From: Rhizobium ecuadorense
GTDB lineage: Bacteria; Pseudomonadota; Alphaproteobacteria; Rhizobiales; Rhizobiaceae
Direction: 5' to 3'
NCBI RefSeq assembly: GCF_001187535.1
Contig: NZ_LFIO01000074.1
Location: 62,001 to 126,000, forward strand
Length of the DNA stretch: 64,000 nt
Shown: piece after piece, positions 53,001 to 60,887 of the stretch
How the letters are laid out: each line of letters starts with the position of its first letter
How positions within the stretch are numbered: the first letter of the stretch is position 1
Notes under the pieces: generated by a model
Told to the model about the DNA's origin: nothing
What the model saw: the letters and a program-made list of their open reading frames with translations, nothing else
The model's database searches: none
Made by a program: the position numbers and the translations under genes

Positions 53001-56000
53001 GACGCCGCCTTTGTTTCAATGGGCAATGTGAAGATCAACGTCGCTCCGTGCGGATTGTTCTTCTCTGCCCACAAGCGTCCGCCGTGCAGCTCGACGATCG
53101 AGCGGCAAATCGCCAGACCCATGCCCATGCCGTTTTCCTTGGTCGTGAAGAAAGGTTCGAACATCTTCTCGGGGAACTCGATACCCTGACCGCGATCGCT
53201 GATTTCGGTCTGAATGGCATTCCCCATATGGCGCACCCGCATCCCGATCACCCTGTCGCCGTCGACCGTGTCCATCGCCTCGATGCCGTTGCGGACGAGA
53301 TTGATCAGAACCTGCTGGATCTGGATGCGATCGATGGCAATGAGCGGAAGGTTGCCCTCAAGCTCCAGGTCCATACGGGCGCGACGGCGAGCCGCTTCTT
53401 CGGCCATGAGGTTGCGCGCTTCACTGACGACGCCTGAAAGCGTCGTATGAACTCTTCTGTCCGCGGATTGTTTGAACAGGGCGCGGATGCGGCTGACGAC
53501 ATCGGCGGCGGAGTTGGCATCGCGGATGATGCGCTCGACCGTCCTCTGCGCCCGCTCCATATTCGGCGGTTCGGCCATCAGCCAGCGCTGGCAGGCATGC
53601 GAGTTGGCGACGACGGCGGCGAGCGGCTGGTTCACCTCGTGAGCGATAGAGGCCGAAAGCTCGGCAAGGCTCGCCACCTGGCTCGCCCGGGCAAGGCCCT
53701 CTCGCGCCTGACGCAGATCTTCCTCCGCCCGAACTTCAGCGTCGACATCGAGGCAGATGACGTTCCACTGGACAATCACGCCTTCGGCATTGCGCATCGG
53801 CGCAGCGCGCGTCTCGACCCAGCGATATTCGCCATCGTAGCGCCGCAGACGATGCCGGCGCGCATAGGGCTCGCCGGTGGACAATGAATGGGCATAATTC
53901 TCTTTGACTCCCGCCACGTCGTCGGGATGAACGCCGGCGTCGAGCGTGCCGTCCAGCCGGGTTTTCCCCGTTCCATCAAGCTCTTCGAGCTTATATCCGA
54001 GGAAGTCGCGGAGCTGGGGGTTGCGATAGACCGGCTCTCCGTCGGGAGCTGCGCAATCGATCATGGCCGGCAGCGTTTCGACGATCTGCCAGAGCGAGCG
54101 CTCTCTTTCTCGCAGCGCCTCCTCGACACGCAGCTGATCGTCGATGTCGTGCGAGAGACCGTACCATTGGACAATCCGGCCGCTTTCGTCCCGCAGCGGC
54201 TCGGCGCTGCCTCTGACCCAGCGATAGATGCCGTCGGCGCGTCGCAGGCGATACTGCTTGGAGAAGCGCTCGCCGGTGGCGAGCGAATGGTGGAGTGCCT
54301 GGGCGAGACTATCGGCATCGTCGGGATGGACGGCGGCCTCGATGAGGTCCGCCAGCCGGCTCATCCCCGGCGTTTCCATATCAATGATGTCGAGACCAAG
54401 AAAATCTTTCAGGCGCTGGTTGAAGAAGGTCGGCGTCCCTTCCGGATCAAGCCGCCAGAGCAGGCTCGGAACCATGTCAACCAGTTGCGAGAGCTCGCGT
54501 TCCCGGTCGCGCAACGCTTCCTGCGCGCGCATCTCGTCATCGATATCGACCGAGATGACGTACCATTGCGTGATCGTGCCGTTCTGATCCCGCAGCGGCT
54601 CGGCGCGGCCGTCGACCCAGCGATAGGCTCCGTCGAAACGGCGCATGCGGTATTTGATCGAGAAGGGATCGCCGCTGGTCAGGGAACGGTGAACCGTCTG
54701 AAGCAGCCTTGGTGCGTCATCGGGATGAACGAGAGTATTGATGACAGCCGACAGGCGGCTCACGCCCGGCTGATCCATGTCGCCGACGTCGAGACCGAAG
54801 AAGTCGATCAGGCGTTTGTTGAAGAAGACAGGCTCGCCTGTCGGTGTCAGCCGCCTTATCTGGGCTGGGACCATGTCCACAAGCTGCGACAGCTCGCGCT
54901 CGCGGTCGCGCAGGGTCTCCAGCGCACGCACCTCCTCGTCGATGTCGAGAGACACGCCGTACCATTGCACGACCCTTCCGTCGTCGTCGCGCCGGGGTTC
55001 CACCCTGCATTCCGCCCAGCGGTAAACGTCATCTTTTTCGCGCCAGCGAAACCGCATTGCGGTGCCGCCACCGCTTTTGAAACAATTCTGCAGCGTACGC
55101 TGGACGTCGGGCGCATCTTCGGGATGGATCAGCCGTTGCAGCAGATCTTCGATGCGCGGCTCGCCAATGGCGTCGAAATCGGCGATGACGGCGCGGAAAT
55201 GGTCTTGGTAGCGTTTGTTGAAATAGACCGATCCGCTCTCCGGCTCCACGCTCCAGACGCGAACCGGCACCACGTCGATCATCTGCCGCAGCGTTCGCTC
55301 GCTCTGGCGCACCGCCTCTTCGGCGCGGACCTGATCGTCAATGTCGTGGCAAAGACCATACCACTGGACAATGCCGCCGGCCTGATCCCGCAACGGCTCG
55401 GCGCGGCTCGACATCCAGTGATAGACGCCGTCGGCGCGGCGCAGCCGATACCGCATGGCGAAGTTTTCGCCGGTGGCGAGGCAATGGGTGAGCGCATTGG
55501 TGAAGCCGGCGGCATCATCGGGGTGAATGACCGCCTCCAACAGGCTCATGCCGGGCCTGTCCGAATCCGCGACATCGAAACCGAGGAAATCGACCATCCG
55601 CCGGTTGAAGAAGGTCGGTTCGCCCTCAGGTGTCAGACGCCAGACGTGGCTTGGAACCATGTCGACAAGCTGCGAGAGCTCCTGCTCCCGCTCGCGCAGC
55701 GTCTCCACGCTCTGGCGCAGTGTCAGCACGGCCAATTGATGTTGCCGGGATATGGCGGCAACGATCAGCGCCGAAAATGCCGAGATGGCCAGAAAGAGCT
55801 GCAGCATGATCTGCTTGTGTTTCTGGGACTCGGGATCGCCGACGAACTGGCCCGCGCCGGTTATCGTGAAGATGGCTGTAATGAGGGCGAGGAGAGCCAG
55901 CGATATGGCGGCGCCCTTGAACTCGAAGCGGACCGCGGCCCAAAGAAGGGGCGGCATGATGATGTAGGCGAAGGGAAGATAGCCGCTGAGCGACAGCGCG

Positions 56001-56620
56001 GCGACACCGAGAAAAATCAGCCCGAGGACGCCGGCCTCCACCCATTGCGCGGCCGAGAGCCGGGTCTTGCCGCGCCAGTTATGGAAGACGGCGAGCGCCA
56101 GCGGCGCGACGATCAGCACGCCGGTTGCGTCACCGATCCACCAGAGAGGCCAGGCCGTCAGGAAGGATTGTGATTGGATGCCGAACCAGGCAAGCGTCGC
56201 ACTTCCCACCGTCGCGCTCACCACCGGCGCAATTCCGGCGCCGAGCACGACGAATGCGAGAACCTCCTGCAAGCTTTCCAGCTGCGCCGGCCGCTTCAAG
56301 ACCCGATTGATCAGGCATGCCGCGACCACCGCTTCAAGAGCGTTGCCGACATAGATCAGGAAGGCTGCAGGCAGCGGACTGTAAAACCAGATGGCATTGC
56401 TGAGCAGCTCAGCCAGGCAGCCTCCCAATATCCACCATGGCCAGCTGCGCCTTGGGGCGAGGATGAGCGTGGCGATGAAAAGCCCGCCCGGGGGCCAGAT
56501 GGAAATACCCGTTCCCGGCACGATCGCGAGCGACTGGGCAAAGCCGCAGGCGAGCACATAGGCGGCGATGAAAAGCCCCAGATACAGGGCTCGGGGGCGG
56601 TGCGACCAGACGCTCATCAT
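52997..56620 (-). CDS. MASE1 sensor histidine kinase with five tandem PAS domains
   Basis: The 1207-residue protein starts with a MASE1 membrane domain of about eight helices (GTGISIWPPGGLFIATLIL near residue 40). Five PAS-PAC repeats of about 130 residues follow (roughly 310-965), each ending in a QWYG-x-DID motif, the fifth degenerate (QWNVICLDVD). The HisKA domain has phospho-His in SIAHEVNQPLAA (about residue 994). The HATPase domain contains LINLVRNGIEAM, SDRGQGIEF and FTTKENGMGMGLAI. The four in-frame repeats are near-copies (RERELSQLVDMVP), a recent internal amplification. GTG is possible at 56626, but AAGGAG fits the ATG at 56620. The signal is unknown. Confidence 0.92.
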   Translation of the reverse strand: MMSVWSHRPRALYLGLFIAAYVLACGFAQSLAIVPGTGISIWPPGGLFIATLILAPRRSWPWWILGGCLAELLSNAIWFYSPLPAAFLIYVGNALEAVVAACLINRVLKRPAQLESLQEVLAFVVLGAGIAPVVSATVGSATLAWFGIQSQSFLTAWPLWWIGDATGVLIVAPLALAVFHNWRGKTRLSAAQWVEAGVLGLIFLGVAALSLSGYLPFAYIIMPPLLWAAVRFEFKGAAISLALLALITAIFTITGAGQFVGDPESQKHKQIMLQLFLAISAFSALIVAAISRQHQLAVLTLRQSVETLREREQELSQLVDMVPSHVWRLTPEGEPTFFNRRMVDFLGFDVADSDRPGMSLLEAVIHPDDAAGFTNALTHCLATGENFAMRYRLRRADGVYHWMSSRAEPLRDQAGGIVQWYGLCHDIDDQVRAEEAVRQSERTLRQMIDVVPVRVWSVEPESGSVYFNKRYQDHFRAVIADFDAIGEPRIEDLLQRLIHPEDAPDVQRTLQNCFKSGGGTAMRFRWREKDDVYRWAECRVEPRRDDDGRVVQWYGVSLDIDEEVRALETLRDRERELSQLVDMVPAQIRRLTPTGEPVFFNKRLIDFFGLDVGDMDQPGVSRLSAVINTLVHPDDAPRLLQTVHRSLTSGDPFSIKYRMRRFDGAYRWVDGRAEPLRDQNGTITQWYVISVDIDDEMRAQEALRDRERELSQLVDMVPSLLWRLDPEGTPTFFNQRLKDFLGLDIIDMETPGMSRLADLIEAAVHPDDADSLAQALHHSLATGERFSKQYRLRRADGIYRWVRGSAEPLRDESGRIVQWYGLSHDIDDQLRVEEALRERERSLWQIVETLPAMIDCAAPDGEPVYRNPQLRDFLGYKLEELDGTGKTRLDGTLDAGVHPDDVAGVKENYAHSLSTGEPYARRHRLRRYDGEYRWVETRAAPMRNAEGVIVQWNVICLDVDAEVRAEEDLRQAREGLARASQVASLAELSASIAHEVNQPLAAVVANSHACQRWLMAEPPNMERAQRTVERIIRDANSAADVVSRIRALFKQSADRRVHTTLSGVVSEARNLMAEEAARRRARMDLELEGNLPLIAIDRIQIQQVLINLVRNGIEAMDTVDGDRVIGMRVRHMGNAIQTEISDRGQGIEFPEKMFEPFFTTKENGMGMGLAICRSIVELHGGRLWAEKNNPHGATLIFTLPIETKAAS

Positions 56621-56959
56621 CAACACTCCTTCCGGACAGGCAAAGCCCGGGGATCGTCAGCATTTGGCACAGCATTCGTTTTCGATATCGGAGCCGGCGA
56701 ACTCATATTCGAACCGTAACCCTGCCGTACCACAGCCGCAACTCATGGAAATCCATACATTGCGCGGAGAGGTAGCGTCGCGCCACGGCCGGATCTTCGG
56801 CGCAGACGGGAAACGGAAGATGATTCCGTTCCTGGCGGGGTTTCCTAAACTTTCGGTCTGCTCCGCTATACTTCCGGCCAGGGCGCCAACGCTTTCGCAT
56901 GATGGAAGGGTTTCGGCTTTCCGGTCATTGTCGATTCAATCGATCGCGAGGATGCCGAC
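56621..56959. other. Gap between the divergent kinase and NmrA-like genes
   Basis: The 339 bases hold the promoters of both divergent genes. Short open frames exist on both strands (for example 56703-56900 minus), but none has a ribosome site or a familiar motif. I see no RNA gene, repeat or strong palindrome. Confidence 0.4.
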
Positions 56960-57712
56960 ATGAAAATTGCCGTGGTGGGAGCAAGCGGGGTTATCGGAAC
57001 GCGGCTCAGCGAAAGCCTGCGCCGGTCGGGCCACGAGGTCGCTGCCGCATCCCTATCGCTTGGCGTCGATACGGTTACGGGCAAGGGCCTCGCCGCGGCG
57101 ATAGCGGGAACCGACGTCATCGTCGACGTCACCAACGCCGCATCGTTCGGCGATAATGCGGCCCTGGATTTCTTCAAGGCGTCAACGAAGAATTTGCTTG
57201 CCGCCGCCACTGAGGCTGGAGTCGGGCACTATCTCGCCCTCTCCGTCGTCGGCACGCCACGGCTTGTGGAAAGCGATTATTTTTACGCGAAAATGGTACA
57301 GGAAAACCTGATTCAGGCTTCCAACCGCCCCTACACGATCCTCCGCTCGACGCAGTTCTACGAGTTCATCAGCGGATTGATCGACATCGGCGGGCAAGGC
57401 GACGTCGTTCGACTGCCGCCAGCCTTGATGAGGCCGGTCGCAGCCGGCGACGTCGCCGCCTTTCTGGCCGAATTGATCGTCGCAACGCCCTTGGGCGGTA
57501 TCGTCGAGATCGGCGGCCCGGAACAGTTCGGCATCGATGAAGTCGCCCGGATCTATCTGGCTGCCAACGAAGACGAACGGCAGGTGATAACGGATCCGTC
57601 CACATCCTATTTCGGCGTCGAATTGACCGACGCCGCACTGCTTCCGGGCGCCGGCGCGCGGCTGGCGGCCGAGAAACTCTCCGACTGGCTCTACCGATCG
57701 ATGGCGGCTTAG
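56960..57712 (+). CDS. NAD(P)-binding NmrA/SDR-like protein
   Basis: The 250-residue protein has an N-terminal Rossmann motif KIAVVGASGVIGTRLSESL, then VDVTNAASFG near residue 55, and VGHYLALSVVGTPRLVESDYFYAKMVQENLIQ near residue 95, the NmrA/atypical-SDR layout. The SDR catalytic Tyr-Lys pair is not clearly formed (FYAKM). Such proteins act as NAD(P)H sensors or reductases. GAGG lies 8 bases before the ATG at 56960. Stand-alone; function unknown. Confidence 0.83.
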   Translation: MKIAVVGASGVIGTRLSESLRRSGHEVAAASLSLGVDTVTGKGLAAAIAGTDVIVDVTNAASFGDNAALDFFKASTKNLLAAATEAGVGHYLALSVVGTPRLVESDYFYAKMVQENLIQASNRPYTILRSTQFYEFISGLIDIGGQGDVVRLPPALMRPVAAGDVAAFLAELIVATPLGGIVEIGGPEQFGIDEVARIYLAANEDERQVITDPSTSYFGVELTDAALLPGAGARLAAEKLSDWLYRSMAA

Positions 57713-57779
57713 CGGCGGCCTTGAAGTTTACCGAGTGAAGTAAGCCTTCTGCCAGAAGAGTATTATAAAGGCGCTTGCT

Positions 57780-58048
57780 ATGGCGACACCGTTACCGCGA
57801 AAGGTCAGGTGACTATCCCCCAGTCCGTGCGGGATATGCTTGGCATCGCTCCAGGCAGCAAGGTGGATTTTCATTGTGCTCCCGACGGCAGTGTGGTTTT
57901 GACGCGCGCCGACAAGAAACGGCCGGCCAGCCGCTTCGAGAAGCTGCGGGGCCATGCTGACAAGGGCCTTCATACGGATGCCATCATGGCTTTGACGCGC
58001 GGCGAAAAGGCACATTCGAGCGCGCGGGCTGGTTCGGCGCTTCGATGA
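57780..58048 (+). pseudogene. Orphan AbrB/MazE-family antitoxin with an apparent one-base deletion near its start
   Basis: From GTG 57809 the frame gives 79 residues VTIPQSVRDMLGIAPGSKVDF..., the C-terminal part of the AbrB/SpoVT DNA-binding fold. The expected N terminus (MAT-TVTAKGQ) is present but out of frame: ATG at 57780 reads ATG GCG ACA CCG and stops soon, whereas one extra base after GCGACA would restore MATTVTAKGQVTIPQ. No PIN toxin follows, so either the toxin gene was lost or this is an antitoxin remnant. Translation from GTG 57809 would lack the first beta strand. Confidence 0.7.
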
Positions 58049-58257
58049 CGAACGAGATCGGCGGATCGCGATCGGGTGTCACCACGTCGGGCAACCGGCC
58101 GGGCGCCAGCGGACGCTACACGCTTTCCGGCTATCGTCTCGACCTGACCGACGCGAGTGGCAAGACGGAAAGCATGAGCATATTCGAACCGGACAAAGCC
58201 TCCGACGGGCTGCTGGTGATCAACGGCAGCAACGACCTGAAGGACGACGGAGAATAG
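58045..58257 (+). CDS. Small uncharacterised protein or gene fragment
   Basis: Seventy residues from ATG 58045, overlapping the antitoxin remnant by four bases. It contains a GRYTLSGYRLDLTDASGK stretch, resembling the C-terminal strands of a beta-rich protein. No ribosome site is clear (GGCGCTTCG upstream), and I do not recognise it. It may be the tail of a gene whose start was lost when the toxin was replaced. Confidence 0.35.
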   Translation: MTNEIGGSRSGVTTSGNRPGASGRYTLSGYRLDLTDASGKTESMSIFEPDKASDGLLVINGSNDLKDDGE

Positions 58258-58290
58258 TCAGGCAGAACCTTTCCGTTCCGTCAGTGGCAT

Positions 58291-58375
58291 CACATAAAAT
58301 TCAATGAATTTCATGTGCATAACGAGGGTGTCGGCCTTGCTCGTCAGTACCTCGGGCGGGTGCGAATCACCCGCC
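58291..58375. other. Two hairpins upstream of repA
   Basis: CACATAAAATTC (58291-58302) pairs with GAATTTCATGTG (58306-58317), 11 of 12 bases. GGCGGGTG (58355-58362) pairs perfectly with CACCCGCC (58368-58375). They may terminate upstream transcription and insulate repABC. No T-run follows either. Confidence 0.45.
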
Positions 58376-58476
58376 GATTGGTTCATGAAACCGCCAGATT
58401 CCCGCGCCTGTCTCGCATGCCTCGACCCGCCGTTTGGTTAAGCATTTGTAATTCGGTCACGAATCGCGGCATATAG

Positions 58477-58519
58477 TAACTGCGCAACTGAAGCGCTTTC
58501 GTTCAAAATTGCGCAGTTA
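58477..58519. promoter_or_regulatory. Inverted repeat upstream of repA, candidate RepA operator
   Basis: TAACTGCGCAA (58477-58487) and TTGCGCAGTTA (58509-58519) are perfect reverse complements separated by 21 bases, their centres 32 bases apart (three helical turns). The repeat ends 15 bases before the repA ATG. A TATAGT (58472-58477) could be the -10 of the repABC promoter, putting the transcript start in the left arm. RepA of repABC plasmids autorepresses from such a site. Confidence 0.7.
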
Positions 58520-58534
58520 TTTGGGAAATAGATC

Positions 58535-59728
58535 ATGCAGCCGAGTCTTGCTCTTCAGGACGATCAAGAGCATCTCCCGTCGCTTCTGGCAACGGATGCG
58601 AAGGAGTTGTCCTATCAACTTCAGCAGCACCAGGCAAAAATCTTCCCGCCGCTTTCCCAAAAGACCATCAGAACATTTTCGCCGGCGGAAGCAGCGGCTT
58701 TCATCGGCATCGGCGAAGGTTATCTCCGCCAGGTGGCCGCCGACGGCCATGGGCCCGATCCGCTGGCAAACGGACGGCGGCTCTACAGCGCAACCGATAT
58801 GGATCGGATTCGCCGGGTTCTCGACGAGCGAAACGGCACGCCGAAATATGTGCCGGCGCGCAGGCCGGGAGAAAAGCTCCAGATCGTCTCCGTCATGAAT
58901 TTCAAGGGCGGCTCGGGCAAGACCACCACCGCGGCCCATCTGGCGCAGTTCATGGCGCTGAGGGGCTACCGCGTGCTCGCCGTCGACCTCGATCCGCAGG
59001 CCTCGCTATCCGCCCTGTTCGGCCATCAGCCGGAATTCGACGTCGGCGAGGGCGAAACGATCTACGGCGCGATCCGCTATGAGCAGCCGCGCCCGATCGC
59101 CGACATCGTTCGCGCCACCTACACGCCCAATCTGCACCTCATTCCGGGAAATCTCGAGCTGATGGAGTTCGAGCACGAAACGCCGAAGGCGATGTCGTCG
59201 GGTCGGGCGGAGACGATGTTCTTTGCCCGCATCGGCGAGGTCCTGACCGAAATCGAAAGCCTCTACGACGTCGTGGTCATCGACTGCCCGCCGCAACTGG
59301 GGTTCTTGACGATGTCGGCGCTCTGCGCGGCGACCTCGGTCCTGATCACCGTCCATCCGCAGATGCTCGACGTCATGTCGATGTCGCAGTTTCTAACGAT
59401 GACGAGCGAGCTGATGTCGGTCGTGGAGAAGGCCGGCGGGCGCACCAGCTATGACTGGATGCGCTATCTGGTGACGCGCTTCGAGCCGAATGACGGACCG
59501 CAGAGCCAGATGACTGGCTTCATGCGGGCGATCTTCGGCAATCGAATGCTCCACAATGCCATGGTGAAGTCGACGGCCGTCTCCGATGCGGGCGTCACCA
59601 AGCAGACCCTCTACGAGGTCGAGCGGTCGCAGTTCACCCGCGGGACCTATGACCGGGCGCTGGAGTCGCTCAATCTCGTCAACAGCGAGATCGAGGCGCA
59701 TATTCGTTCGACCTGGGGGAGGAAATAG
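58535..59728 (+). CDS. repA: Plasmid partitioning protein RepA (ParA family ATPase)
   Basis: The 397-residue protein has an N-terminal DNA-binding region with a MerR-like helix-turn-helix (PAEAAAFIGIGEGYLRQVAADG near residue 50) and the deviant Walker A NFKGGSGKTTTAAHLA at about residue 122. VLAVDLDPQASLSALFG follows near residue 148, and the Walker B-like DVVVIDCPPQLGFL near residue 245. It segregates the replicon with RepB and represses the operon. GGGAAA precedes the ATG. repB begins 3 bases after its stop. Confidence 0.96.
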   Translation: MQPSLALQDDQEHLPSLLATDAKELSYQLQQHQAKIFPPLSQKTIRTFSPAEAAAFIGIGEGYLRQVAADGHGPDPLANGRRLYSATDMDRIRRVLDERNGTPKYVPARRPGEKLQIVSVMNFKGGSGKTTTAAHLAQFMALRGYRVLAVDLDPQASLSALFGHQPEFDVGEGETIYGAIRYEQPRPIADIVRATYTPNLHLIPGNLELMEFEHETPKAMSSGRAETMFFARIGEVLTEIESLYDVVVIDCPPQLGFLTMSALCAATSVLITVHPQMLDVMSMSQFLTMTSELMSVVEKAGGRTSYDWMRYLVTRFEPNDGPQSQMTGFMRAIFGNRMLHNAMVKSTAVSDAGVTKQTLYEVERSQFTRGTYDRALESLNLVNSEIEAHIRSTWGRK

Positions 59729-59731
59729 TCG

Positions 59732-60733
59732 ATGGCGCGCAAGAACCTCATCGAGATTTCCGCTCCGAGCCCGGCCAGGGTGGAAGCGGTCGCACCGCGC
59801 GACAATCGCCCGATCGCGGGATTCGTGCCGCAGGAGCGCAGTGCGGCGCCGGTCGGCGGCATTACCAAGACGCTCGGCAACATTACCGAAAAAATGGAAC
59901 GGGCGAGTGAACTCGAACGGCAGCTTGCCGCCGGCCAGACCATCGTCGAACTCGATACGGGCCTGATCGATGCGTCCTTCGTCAGCGACCGATTGGCAAT
60001 CGATCCGGCCGAACTCGCACAGCTTGTCGAGCAGATCCGCGAGCATGGGCAGCAGGTTCCGATTCTCGTGCGTCCGCATCCTGAAACCAGGGGACGCTAT
60101 CAGGTGGCCTACGGCCATCGCCGCCTGGCCGCCGCGACAGAAATCGGCATCAGGGTGCGCGCGGTCGTTCGCGATCTCACCGATGGTCAGCTGGTCGTCA
60201 GCCAGGGGCAGGAAAACAGCGCCCGGACCAATCTTTCCTACATAGAGCGTGCGCTCTTTGCATCGAGGCTCGAAGAACGAAGCTTCGGCCGCGATGTGAT
60301 CATGGCGGCGCTCGGGGTCGATAAGGCCGCGCTGTCGAGAATGCTGATCGTGATACGGCAGGTTCCCCTTGATTTGATCAACGCCATCGGTGCGGCCCCC
60401 GATATTGGCCGCCGGCGGTGGCTGGAACTGGGCGAACGGCTTGAAGGTGCCGACGTCGAGAAGATCATCGCCGAGTTGTCCGCGGACGACGCGCGAAAAA
60501 TTCCAAGCGACGAGCGGTTTCACCGCGCATTTGTGCTCGCAACCAAGCGGACGCAGGCGCCGAAGCCGGCGATTGCCAAGACCCAGGTCAGCGGCGTGCC
60601 GGTGACGATCAAAAAGACAGCGTCCGGTGCAACTTTCGTTTTCGACGGCAAGACCGCACCCGGTTTCGACCAATTCGTCCAGGAAAGGCTGAAGAGCCTG
60701 TTCCAGGAATTCAACAAGGACAGAGGAGCGTAG
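59732..60733 (+). CDS. repB: Plasmid partitioning protein RepB (ParB family)
   Basis: The 333-residue protein has a RepA-interacting N terminus and a ParB nuclease-like domain (IDPAELAQLVEQIREHGQQVPILVRPH, then RYQVAYGHRRLAAATEIGIRVRAVVRD near residues 90-150). A KorB-like helix-turn-helix follows (VIMAALGVDKAALSRMLIVIRQVP near residue 190). It binds the parS centromere. GGGGAGG precedes the ATG. The antisense RNA gene lies just past its stop. I could not find its parS site in this window. Confidence 0.95.
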   Translation: MARKNLIEISAPSPARVEAVAPRDNRPIAGFVPQERSAAPVGGITKTLGNITEKMERASELERQLAAGQTIVELDTGLIDASFVSDRLAIDPAELAQLVEQIREHGQQVPILVRPHPETRGRYQVAYGHRRLAAATEIGIRVRAVVRDLTDGQLVVSQGQENSARTNLSYIERALFASRLEERSFGRDVIMAALGVDKAALSRMLIVIRQVPLDLINAIGAAPDIGRRRWLELGERLEGADVEKIIAELSADDARKIPSDERFHRAFVLATKRTQAPKPAIAKTQVSGVPVTIKKTASGATFVFDGKTAPGFDQFVQERLKSLFQEFNKDRGA

Positions 60734-60744
60734 CGCGCAAAAGA

Positions 60745-60794
60745 AAAAGGCCCCCAACGACGGCGTCGTGGAAGCCCTTCTCAGATCTTAAGCA
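60745..60794 (-). ncRNA. Antisense RNA (ctRNA, incompatibility RNA) of the repABC operon
   Basis: In the repB-repC gap the minus strand has a good promoter: -35 TTGACT (60828-60823), 17 bases, -10 GATTCT (60805-60800), giving a start near 60794. A hairpin (60777-60749, inner arms ACGACG/CGTCGT) follows, with a T-rich tail made by 60748-60741. The product of about 50 nt, antisense to the repC leader, is the arrangement of known repABC ctRNAs, which lower RepC synthesis. Confidence 0.85.
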
Positions 60795-60838
60795 CATCGA
60801 GAATCGCATTTCCACGAATCACAGTCAAGCGTCTTAGG

Positions 60839-60851
60839 CACCAAATTGGTG
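60839..60851 (+). promoter_or_regulatory. Inverted repeat in the repC leader
   Basis: CACCAA (60839-60844) pairs with TTGGTG (60846-60851) across one base, 36 bases before the repC ATG. In repABC systems a leader stem alternates with ctRNA pairing to expose or hide the repC ribosome site; this stem could be part of that switch. Confidence 0.45.
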
Positions 60852-60887
60852 GATGGTTTTCTTTTGCCTGAACGAAGGTGAAGGCAA

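Noticed and set aside
53888..56173. Long open frame (761 codons) on the plus strand opposite the sensor kinase gene
   Set aside because: It is antisense to a gene with clear MASE1, PAS and kinase motifs. GC-rich codon use keeps the opposite strand open, and the product has no known motif or ribosome site.
60700..60716. GTT-CCAG-GA-ATTC-AAC in the 3' end of repB as a parS site
   Set aside because: The centre is GA rather than GC, the flanks are not palindromic, and it lies inside coding sequence.
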